This document shows, in pieces, positions 6,371-13,417 of a stretch of 20,450 nt of DNA (the stretch's first letter is position 1; the number at the start of each line of letters is the position of its first letter). Where the stretch lies: NCBI GenBank assembly GCA_964651325.1, contig CAZYXP010000047.1:1-20450 (forward strand), in the 5' to 3' direction. The position numbers and the translations under genes were made by a program. The notes below the pieces were generated by a model. It was given only the letters and a program-made list of their open reading frames with translations, searched no databases and was not told the origin of the DNA. The DNA comes from JADFOB01 sp964651325 (GTDB lineage Bacteria; Planctomycetota; Phycisphaerae; UBA1845).

Positions 6371-9147
6371 CGAATTTCCTCTCCGCCGATCACGACGCGA
6401 CGCACATGGCTTCCGGCTTCAAGCGGATGTCCGTCGAAGATGACCAGATCACCTTGACAGCCGAACCGCAACGAGCCAACCTGATCCTCCATTCGGTACA
6501 TGCGCGCCGGCGACGTCGTCAGCGCGGCCAGTGCGGCGTCGGGCGACATACCCTGCTCAACGGCATGCATCGCCAGCAGCAAGAGCGTTCTCGCGCCGTC
6601 CTCGGCTTCACTTTGAAACGCCACCGAGCTACCGCTGCGCGAGAGGTCGTCGGCTTGGGTGTATCGCTGATTGTGCCTCCAACGCACGATGGGGGTCGCC
6701 AAGATCACACCGACTTCCTTTTCAGTCAGTTGATCCAAGAACGCATCCGCATCACGCGCGCCTTCCAATACAAGCGGAACGTCGTGGGTCTTGAGCACAT
6801 CAAGCACGGCGCGAACCTGCGCCGCGGTGCGAACGGACACGATGATGGGAATTTTCTTGTCCAGAACAGCCCGCAACGGCTCGAGCGCCTCGTCCACCTT
6901 CGGCGGCAGCGGCCGGCCTCCTTTGCCGCGCGAACGCCGCTTGACCACCTTGAACTCGACAGCGGATTTGTCGGTGCGGCTTGCATCCAGGTCGATCTCG
7001 ATATTCTGGAAGCTGATGTTCCCGACGATGTGGTCCTCTTCGACGATGTCCGCTTCAATCAGTGGGTAGCCCATGCCGCCCGTATCGATCTGGATCTCGC
7101 CGCTGATGTGATCCCCGTCCAGCGTGGCCACGACCTTGGCTTCATCCGCACCGGGCACCACGATCCGCCCTTCGATCTCCGTGCCCGTCAACCGCAGTTT
7201 CATGTTCGCCGTTGCCGGCTCTGGAATCGGGCCACCCGAAATCGTTACCGACCACGTACCCGTGATGGGGTCGGCCGTGGCTTCCGATTCTACCGTTTCC
7301 TGCGCTTTGGCTGGCTCATCGCTGGTTTCTCCTTTCGCCTGCTTTTCTTTCCACTCCGCGAGTTCTTTCTCATACTTGGTCCATTTCTCGCGGTATTTTT
7401 GGGCGACCGTGAGGCGTTTGCTCAGCCGCTCGGTGACCTGCATGGGATCGGTTTTCCCGTAGTCGAAAATCACCCCGGACGTGGCGCGGACCACGCGTTG
7501 CTCGCGCGATTGCCCCGCCGTCTTGATGGCCGCTACCTGTGAGCCTTGAGGATTGGCGGAGTAGGGTGCCAGCATAACAGTAGAAATGCCGGAACGTGCG
7601 ACCCGCCGATCCGTGACGTCCGGCGCGCCGACGATCGCGCTGAGCGAAATCGCAGGTGGCGTCGCGCTCCGGTCGCCATCCAGCCCGAGATGCCCTCGCG
7701 CGTCGATCATACCGGGCATGACGAAAGCGTCGCTTCCCGCGTCGATCAATCGGGCAAACGGCGGATTGGGTACCGTGTGGCCTACCGCGGCTATTTTGCC
7801 GTCTTCAATCAGCACGGCCCCGTCCAAAATCCGTGTATTTTCATCGATCCAAATCGTTCCGGCTCGTACCACCAGGGCGTTGGAAACGGGAGCCGTGAAC
7901 GCCTCTTCGCCGGCGATGAAGACCCGCTGAACGTGCGTGCCGGTGGCCAGGGGGTCTCCCGTGAGCACGAGAAAGTCCGCCTCCATACCCAATCCGAGGC
8001 TGCCAACTCGATTCGAGACGCCAAGGATTTCCGCCGGGATGCGCGTGATCGCGCGGATGGCCCGCTGTGGGTCCATCCCGCCGCGAACCGCCAGGGCGGC
8101 CGACAGACGCAGGGCCGACGCGCGTTGTCCGGGTCCGGTCGCCAGCGCGAGCTTGATGTTGGTAAGTTGGCCCGGCGTGGCAAGATCCGCCTCCCACTGA
8201 TCGGGGTCGTACCCCACGTCGTCGCCGATGTCAGTCATGGGCGTGGGCATGCGGTAGACCAGCGAATGGTTCGCCATGGCCTTGGCGACCTTGGCCGCTT
8301 CAGCGCCTCCGACCAGGTATCCGGCGTGCCGATGTCGCGTCAAGAACGCGGCGCCGCCCTCAAGATCGACGGCGCGATCTGCATGCAAGCGCATTGTGGT
8401 CCCGGAGCGCCACGCCGTTGCCAAAGCCATGTCATGGGGGTCGTGCGAAGCCGACATGCCGCCCACAATCGCGCGGGCGAGCGATTCTTCAATGGCGAGA
8501 TACTGGCCCATGCGCGACGCAGGTCGTTGGCGCTTGGCGGGCGGGATCGCCACATCCGACGAAGCGGGCGTTTGGTATTCCACCAGATAGGGCGAATTCA
8601 TCGCCGGATCGCCCAGGTTGACCGTGACGTCACTTTGCCGTAGCAGCACGCGCGCGGCGCGCGGTCCGCCGAGGCGAACCACCGCCCCCTGCCCGCTGAC
8701 CAGTCGATGCGTGCCGGGGCTTAGGTGGACGGTCGTCACACCGCCGGCAAGTGTTGCGTTGTAGTCGCCATAATCCAGGTAGCCGTCGATTGCCAGATAG
8801 CCGGCCGCCACCGATTCGTCCCCGGCATGAGACGGAACCAATTCGGTCGCGGCGTCGATGATGCCCGGCATGATCGTGGCGTCTGGAAATTCATAGACGG
8901 GCAGGTCTGCGGGCATGGGGATTCCCTGCCCTATGGCCACGATCCGGCCATCGCGAACCACCATGGTTGCGTCGCGAAGCTCCCACGGCCCGCCGGCCAC
9001 CACGGGGAGGATGCGCCCTGCTTTGATCGCGAAGGATCGCGTGGGCGAAGCGGCAATCGCCTGATCCACCATCACAAGTGACGAGATTACGGCACCTATA
9101 AGAAGTGCGGCACATCGCAGGGTTTGCAAGGAACGGAATCGGTGCAT
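6367..9147 (-). CDS. Exported double amidohydrolase-fold protein E (tandem fusion with beta-domain insert)
   Basis: 926 residues, about twice the family length. Signal peptide 11-33. The first amidohydrolase unit spans about 36-420 with 'MPGIIDAATELV' (93-104), so HxH has become Ala100/Glu102; it ends with 'NRVGSLGLGMEADFLVLTGDP'. The second unit, about 423-926, restarts with new sandwich strands and has 'MPGMIDARGHLGLD' (477-490), where the first His is Arg484 and the second, His486, survives; it ends with 'DQVGSLRFGCQGDLVIFDG'. Both lack a recognisable beta6 His and beta8 Asp. Inside unit 2 a K/E-rich helix (about 583-625) leads into a beta-rich module (about 625-735, beginning 'GTWSVTISGG', with 'LDGDHISGEI'), lipocalin- or beta-barrel-like. 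The start overlaps D's stop by one base (TGATG) with AAGGAAG upstream. Predicted non-catalytic. Confidence 0.85.
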   Translation of the reverse strand: MHRFRSLQTLRCAALLIGAVISSLVMVDQAIAASPTRSFAIKAGRILPVVAGGPWELRDATMVVRDGRIVAIGQGIPMPADLPVYEFPDATIMPGIIDAATELVPSHAGDESVAAGYLAIDGYLDYGDYNATLAGGVTTVHLSPGTHRLVSGQGAVVRLGGPRAARVLLRQSDVTVNLGDPAMNSPYLVEYQTPASSDVAIPPAKRQRPASRMGQYLAIEESLARAIVGGMSASHDPHDMALATAWRSGTTMRLHADRAVDLEGGAAFLTRHRHAGYLVGGAEAAKVAKAMANHSLVYRMPTPMTDIGDDVGYDPDQWEADLATPGQLTNIKLALATGPGQRASALRLSAALAVRGGMDPQRAIRAITRIPAEILGVSNRVGSLGLGMEADFLVLTGDPLATGTHVQRVFIAGEEAFTAPVSNALVVRAGTIWIDENTRILDGAVLIEDGKIAAVGHTVPNPPFARLIDAGSDAFVMPGMIDARGHLGLDGDRSATPPAISLSAIVGAPDVTDRRVARSGISTVMLAPYSANPQGSQVAAIKTAGQSREQRVVRATSGVIFDYGKTDPMQVTERLSKRLTVAQKYREKWTKYEKELAEWKEKQAKGETSDEPAKAQETVESEATADPITGTWSVTISGGPIPEPATANMKLRLTGTEIEGRIVVPGADEAKVVATLDGDHISGEIQIDTGGMGYPLIEADIVEEDHIVGNISFQNIEIDLDASRTDKSAVEFKVVKRRSRGKGGRPLPPKVDEALEPLRAVLDKKIPIIVSVRTAAQVRAVLDVLKTHDVPLVLEGARDADAFLDQLTEKEVGVILATPIVRWRHNQRYTQADDLSRSGSSVAFQSEAEDGARTLLLLAMHAVEQGMSPDAALAALTTSPARMYRMEDQVGSLRFGCQGDLVIFDGHPLEAGSHVRRVVIGGEEIR

Positions 9148-10679
9148 CAGCTTCCTTTCGATCCCGTCGCGGCCTTGTTGGCTCCGGTTCCCGGCGCTGG
9201 GGGCGCTTGGCCATCCGAAGGTTTTTCATCGGACGATTCTTCCGACTCCGGCGATGGATCAGCCTTTTTGGATTCATCGGCCCCTTGCCCGTCGCCGGCC
9301 GCGCTGTCGCCCTTGGTGTCGCCGTCTTGGGCATCACGTTCGGCAGCCGGCGCTTGCGAATCGTCTACCTCGCTTGGCTCTTCTTCGAGTAGCTGTTTCA
9401 TGCGGGGGTCTTGCTTCCGATCGTATGCACGAATTCCGTTGATGTAGACGAGCTCGACTGTCGCGTTGAAATCCAACGGATCTTCGCTCAGCACGACGAG
9501 ATTGGCCACCTTCCCCACTTCCAGCGAACCCACCCGATCCGCAACGCCCATCGCCTTGGCCGGATTGATCGTGATGGATTCCAGGGCGATCTGACGAGGC
9601 AGCCCTTGCCGCACACAGCGGGCCGCCTGATAGTTGAGATAGCGCTCGGCCAGGGAACTGTCCGGACTCGGCAGCAACGCAAATGCCACACCCTTGTCGT
9701 AATAGACCTTGGGCACGAACGTCTCCGTCAGTTTCGCGGTCACCGAATCCCGCTCCCGATACACCAGCTCGGCTTCTAGCACGACCGGTCGGCCGAGCGC
9801 CTTGATGGCGTCCACTGCCTTGAAACATGCCGTGCCCAGGACGAACGTGCTCTGTTCGAGAAAGCCGCCCTCGTCGGCCACTTGCCTGGCCCGCTCTATG
9901 TCGCTGGGGCGCTGGCAGTAGATAAACGCCCCCAGCTTGCCGCCCGTCAGCAATACGAGATTGCGGTGGGCGTCGTCCAAATCGGAAAACTCGACGAGTT
10001 TCTCCCCACGCTTGCGCGCTTCCTCGGGGCCGACGTCGATTTTCTTGTCGGCCTTTTCCAAGGATTCTTCGTACTTGGTCTCCGCGAGACGATCCAGGTA
10101 GTCCGAGAGCTCAAGAAAGGCCTCACGAAGCGTCGCCATTTGCACCATGCGATCGAACCCGCGTTTGGGCGCGACGCTGATCTTCAGGGCGATCGGTCCG
10201 GTAAGCGTCATTTCGTCCGGCGTGCGCCCGATGGGATGCACGGCTCGACTCAGTCCGCCGATGACACAATTGTTGGCGACCACGGCGTGGATGGTGGTGA
10301 TGCCGTCTCGCAGGGCGTCTTCGAAGTAGCGGCGCGATGGGTCGATCGCATCGTACACGTCCAAGTAGGGCGTGACGGGCAAGTTCTCATTGCGAATGTC
10401 CAGGCCGCGCGCCGAATGGGCGTCGATCATGCCCGGAAACAAGACCTTGCCCGAAACGTCAACGACCATTGCGTCGTATGGAATCTCTACGTCCGCTCCA
10501 ATCGCCGTGATCAAACCATGCTCGATCAGCACGGTACCGTTTTCGATGTCGTCGCCGACCACCGGTAGTATCCGCGCCCCTTGCAGGGCCACCTTTGCGG
10601 GAGGCATCGCCGCCGCAGAGACACCCAAGGTCGCGATCGGTAGAATCGCCCACAGGCCACGCTTTATCGCATCTCGCAT
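9147..10679 (-). CDS. Exported amidohydrolase-fold protein D with acidic C-terminal tail (metal site degraded)
   Basis: 510 residues from the ATG at 10679, chosen because AAGAGGAT (10688-10695) lies 8 nt upstream and 'RGLWAILPIATLGVSAAA' then makes a signal peptide; the frame extends upstream to 10751 but adds an implausible Trp/Arg-rich leader. 'FPGMIDAHSARG' (81-92) keeps the first His (88) but replaces the second by Ala90. The beta5 region reads 'IYCQRPSDI', beta6 'FVLGTACF', and the beta8 Asp region 'LLPSPDSS', so the other ligands are missing. The domain ends with 'DRVGSLEVGKVANLVVLSEDPLD'. The last 83 residues or so are an acidic Glu/Asp/Ser/Pro/Ala tail without fold. It follows C by 90 bp, and E is coupled to its stop. 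Predicted non-catalytic. Confidence 0.83.
   Translation of the reverse strand: MRDAIKRGLWAILPIATLGVSAAAMPPAKVALQGARILPVVGDDIENGTVLIEHGLITAIGADVEIPYDAMVVDVSGKVLFPGMIDAHSARGLDIRNENLPVTPYLDVYDAIDPSRRYFEDALRDGITTIHAVVANNCVIGGLSRAVHPIGRTPDEMTLTGPIALKISVAPKRGFDRMVQMATLREAFLELSDYLDRLAETKYEESLEKADKKIDVGPEEARKRGEKLVEFSDLDDAHRNLVLLTGGKLGAFIYCQRPSDIERARQVADEGGFLEQSTFVLGTACFKAVDAIKALGRPVVLEAELVYRERDSVTAKLTETFVPKVYYDKGVAFALLPSPDSSLAERYLNYQAARCVRQGLPRQIALESITINPAKAMGVADRVGSLEVGKVANLVVLSEDPLDFNATVELVYINGIRAYDRKQDPRMKQLLEEEPSEVDDSQAPAAERDAQDGDTKGDSAAGDGQGADESKKADPSPESEESSDEKPSDGQAPPAPGTGANKAATGSKGS
9150..9398 (-). other. Acidic low-complexity tail of protein D
   Basis: Codes for roughly the last 83 residues of D, rich in Glu, Asp, Ser, Pro, Ala and Gly and lacking hydrophobic residues, so very likely disordered. 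No other member of the array has a comparable C-terminal tail. It may be a spacer, an adhesive acidic segment or a metal buffer; nothing in the sequence decides between these. Confidence 0.65.
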
Positions 10680-10769
10680 CAAATCAGATCCTCTTGCTAC
10701 AGAGTCCACCCGGCGGCACGAAACTCCGCGCCACCATGTCGACCATCGCACACGTAAAGTCCAATTCTT

Positions 10770-12245
10770 CTATCCGTCGCGCCGATCAAAGACGATTTTT
10801 CCACCGATCAACACCACAACCGGGCGCGACGTGGCCGTAAACGGCTTGCCGCTCCAGACCACCACATCGCCACGTTTGCCGACTTCAAGCGTCCCCAATT
10901 CGCGTTCGAGCCCCAGCAACTTCGCCGGCGTTCGCGTAACGCTTCTCAAAGCGTCGTCCGCCGACACACCGTAGCGAATGGCGTACATCGCCTGGCGCGC
11001 CAGGCCGTCCTCATCGCGAAGGTCGTTCGCGCTAAGCGCGGTTTCAATCCCCGCGGCCATCAAGTCGCTCATCGTGTGCAATCGTGCGCGGCCCACCTCG
11101 CCCGAGTAGCGGCGATAGCCGGTCGGCGAGATGAACACCGGTCCGTACACGACGGACAGATTGGCCTCTTTGATTTCCGGCAGGCAGCGACTGGCTTCCG
11201 TGGCTTCCTCCAACACGAAAGAAAGGTCAAACTCTTTAGCCAATCGGATGGCCGAGAGAATGTCGTAATGTTTGCGGGCTTGAATGCGCAAGGGAATTTC
11301 GCCGGACAGCACGTCCGACAGGGCCGTCATGGCTTTCGCGGAGGGCACATCCGCCCCGTGCACCTCCAACCCCTGCTCAAACCGCTTCGTGTCGTAAAGC
11401 GCCTTGCGAAACACCCACGCCACGCCCATGCGCGTGGTCGGTCGGCGCGTGTGGAAATTGACGAATTTGCCAAATGGAAGATTGTTGCGCGGCCCGCGGG
11501 AAAAAGGATCGCTGCCCATGACCGCCTTGACGGCGTCGGTGTTGCGCACGATGCGATCTCGAATCGGTCCGCCCGTGCGAATGATCGCACCTTGAGCGCC
11601 GATCACCGAGGCCGAATCGGGAGAAACGTATACCGTGGTCACGCCTCCGGCGAGCAGCCTCGTAAGGTCCGGCGACCGCAGGTTGACCGTGTCGATCACA
11701 CGCGTATGGGGAACGACTTCTGACGAGTGTTCCGCCAAGGTCGAGAACAATCTCGTGCCTACCGCCATGAGAGGCCGCGCGTTGGGAAACCCGCATGTGG
11801 TGCAGGTCTTGCCGGTCGCATGATTGAACACATTAGGACAAGTCGACCCGCAGCACGCGGTCACATGCTCATGCCCGCCCTCGGGACAGAAAAAATCGTG
11901 AAGAATGCGCCGCGGCCCTCGCGCGTCCGACGTCATCACATCCGTCGGCTCCAAACTCGCGTTGGCATCGATCAGGCCAGGGGTCACCGAGGCACCGTCC
12001 AGATCCAAGACCTTGGCCCCTGTGGGAACCGGGACGTTGTTGCCCACGGCTCGAATCACCCCGTTCTCGATGAGTATTGCTCCGTTGTGAACCACCACGC
12101 CGTTGCCGAGGTGCAGTGCCGCACCTCGAACCACAACGACCGAGCCCTGCTCTCCGGCGACGGACGCCGCGGAGGACACCCAAAGTGCCATGCAGGCTAC
12201 CGATAGATAAACCCGTCGACCGCGGCGTAAACGTGTGTCATTCAT
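10770..12245 (-). CDS. Exported amidohydrolase-fold protein C with Cys/His-rich insertion (metal site lost)
   Basis: 491 residues. A positively charged start and the hydrophobic stretch 'VYLSVACMALWVSSAASVAG' (12-31) form a signal peptide. The HxH segment is 'TPGLIDANASLE' (88-99), giving Asn95 and Ser97. Directly after it, in the loop following strand 1, lies a cluster of six Cys and three His (C120, H125, H127, C131, C132, C136, H142, C148, C151) resembling a small zinc ribbon. The beta5/beta6 positions read 'RIQARKHYDIL' and 'VLEEATEA' (no His), and the beta8 region 'ALSANDLRDE' (Asn for Asp). The C-terminus keeps 'GTLEVGKRGDVVVWSG'. The start overlaps B's stop as ATGA and has AGGAG 7 nt upstream. 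Predicted non-catalytic at the usual site, but perhaps a metal binder through the cluster. Confidence 0.84.
   Translation of the reverse strand: MNDTRLRRGRRVYLSVACMALWVSSAASVAGEQGSVVVVRGAALHLGNGVVVHNGAILIENGVIRAVGNNVPVPTGAKVLDLDGASVTPGLIDANASLEPTDVMTSDARGPRRILHDFFCPEGGHEHVTACCGSTCPNVFNHATGKTCTTCGFPNARPLMAVGTRLFSTLAEHSSEVVPHTRVIDTVNLRSPDLTRLLAGGVTTVYVSPDSASVIGAQGAIIRTGGPIRDRIVRNTDAVKAVMGSDPFSRGPRNNLPFGKFVNFHTRRPTTRMGVAWVFRKALYDTKRFEQGLEVHGADVPSAKAMTALSDVLSGEIPLRIQARKHYDILSAIRLAKEFDLSFVLEEATEASRCLPEIKEANLSVVYGPVFISPTGYRRYSGEVGRARLHTMSDLMAAGIETALSANDLRDEDGLARQAMYAIRYGVSADDALRSVTRTPAKLLGLERELGTLEVGKRGDVVVWSGKPFTATSRPVVVLIGGKIVFDRRDG
11793..11888 (-). other. Cys/His-rich zinc-ribbon-like insertion in protein C
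   Basis: Residues 120-151 of C hold 'CPEGGHEH', 'ACCGSTCPNVFNH' and 'CTTCGFPN', that is six Cys and three His within 32 residues in an exported protein that is otherwise almost Cys-free. The final CxxCG is typical of zinc knuckles; disulfides are an alternative because the protein leaves the cytoplasm. No other array member has it. Confidence 0.6.
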
Positions 12246-13417
12246 GATGCTGCTCCTGCTGATTTGATGGCTGCCTGTGAGGCGGCATAAACACGAATGC
12301 CGTCAACGTAAACCTCCAGCACCCTTGCGTCCAGCCGGAGGGGGTCATCTGAAAAAATGACCAAATCGGCATCCATGCCAGGATGAAGCGAGCCCACGCG
12401 ATTGGACACGCCGGCGATCAATGCGGGATTCACGGTCATCGCCCGCCGCGCGGCCGCGGCATCCATGCCATAGCGCACGGCCAAGGCGGCCGTCACGCGC
12501 AGCGACTCTGGCGCGTTCTCGGGAAGATTCGCGGAAAACGCAACAGAAATACCTGACTCGGCCAAAACGCCGGCGGTAGCCAGGTGATGAGGGGTCATCG
12601 AAAACGAGTACGGGCCGACCACAGCGGCCGAAGCCAGCCCTGCCAGCTCCTCGGCGAGATCGTACTCGTCGCCGTTGTAAGCGATGGCAACGGAAAGCTT
12701 TCGTTCGCCAAACAGATGCAATGCGCTGCTAACGTCCATGGCTTCGGCACAGACGACCAGACCGTGCAGCTTCCCGGCCGCCAACGATTGCAACCGCGAC
12801 GGGCCACGCCCGGCTGCGGCTTGATCCAACGCATCGGCAAGCATCCGAAGCGATCCGGTGCGTGAGGTCGGTGCGCGATCGTAGGACCAAACGGACGGAC
12901 CCAGCGCCAGCAGCATCGGCCCGGCATCCCGCAGAACAGGCGAAAACCCACTGTTTCGGGCGGTTTTCACGGTGGCCGCGACGCCCGAAACAAGATTGTT
13001 GGGCGCCGGCGATACCATGACCGTGGTCATGCCCGCACGGATCGCCGCTCGAAAATCTCGGTGATGCCAATCTACAGCATCGATGGCCGACGCATCCGGA
13101 TCAATCGATTTCGCGGATTCGGCCACATTGCCCCAGGCGCCAACCTGCGACCGAACGTCGATCAAGCCGGCGGTCACCACCGCGTTGGGGAACGAAACAA
13201 TGTTGGCCCCCATGGGGAGCGGTCGATCTGAAGCGACGCTCTGAATCTTGCCCCGATCGAGTTCGATCACCACGTTATTCTTCAGATGGCCATCCGGAGC
13301 AAGGTATCGCCCCGCAGCGATCGTCTTCGGCTGAAACGTGCCGACTTGACCGACCGCATCGGTCACGCACAGCAGGAGAAGCGCGAGCATCGGAATGCGC
13401 ACAAGGATCACCTTCAA
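12242..13417 (-). CDS. Exported amidohydrolase-fold protein B (metal site lost)
   Basis: 391 residues, the shortest member, starting at a TTG that overlaps the stop of A (TTGA) and is preceded by GGGAGGTG, the best ribosome binding site in the window. The TTG start is therefore preferred over the later ATG at Met10. 'IPMLALLLLCVTDAVG' is the signal peptide. The HxH segment reads 'TAGLIDVRSQVG' (82-93), giving Arg89 and Gln91. The beta5/beta6 regions are 'LVVCAEAMDV' and 'AIAYNGDEY', with no His at the expected places, and the beta8 region is 'AFSANLPEN'. The end keeps 'NRVGSLHPGMDADLVIFSDDPL'. It lacks the K/E-rich insertion seen in A, E and G. It is coupled to C by ATGA. Predicted non-catalytic. 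Confidence 0.83.
   Translation of the reverse strand: MKVILVRIPMLALLLLCVTDAVGQVGTFQPKTIAAGRYLAPDGHLKNNVVIELDRGKIQSVASDRPLPMGANIVSFPNAVVTAGLIDVRSQVGAWGNVAESAKSIDPDASAIDAVDWHHRDFRAAIRAGMTTVMVSPAPNNLVSGVAATVKTARNSGFSPVLRDAGPMLLALGPSVWSYDRAPTSRTGSLRMLADALDQAAAGRGPSRLQSLAAGKLHGLVVCAEAMDVSSALHLFGERKLSVAIAYNGDEYDLAEELAGLASAAVVGPYSFSMTPHHLATAGVLAESGISVAFSANLPENAPESLRVTAALAVRYGMDAAAARRAMTVNPALIAGVSNRVGSLHPGMDADLVIFSDDPLRLDARVLEVYVDGIRVYAASQAAIKSAGAAS

Noticed and set aside
7546..8643. Plus-strand open frame of 365 codons opposite gene E.
   Set aside because: Arg/Gly/Asp/His-rich shadow of the antisense coding frame, with no family features.
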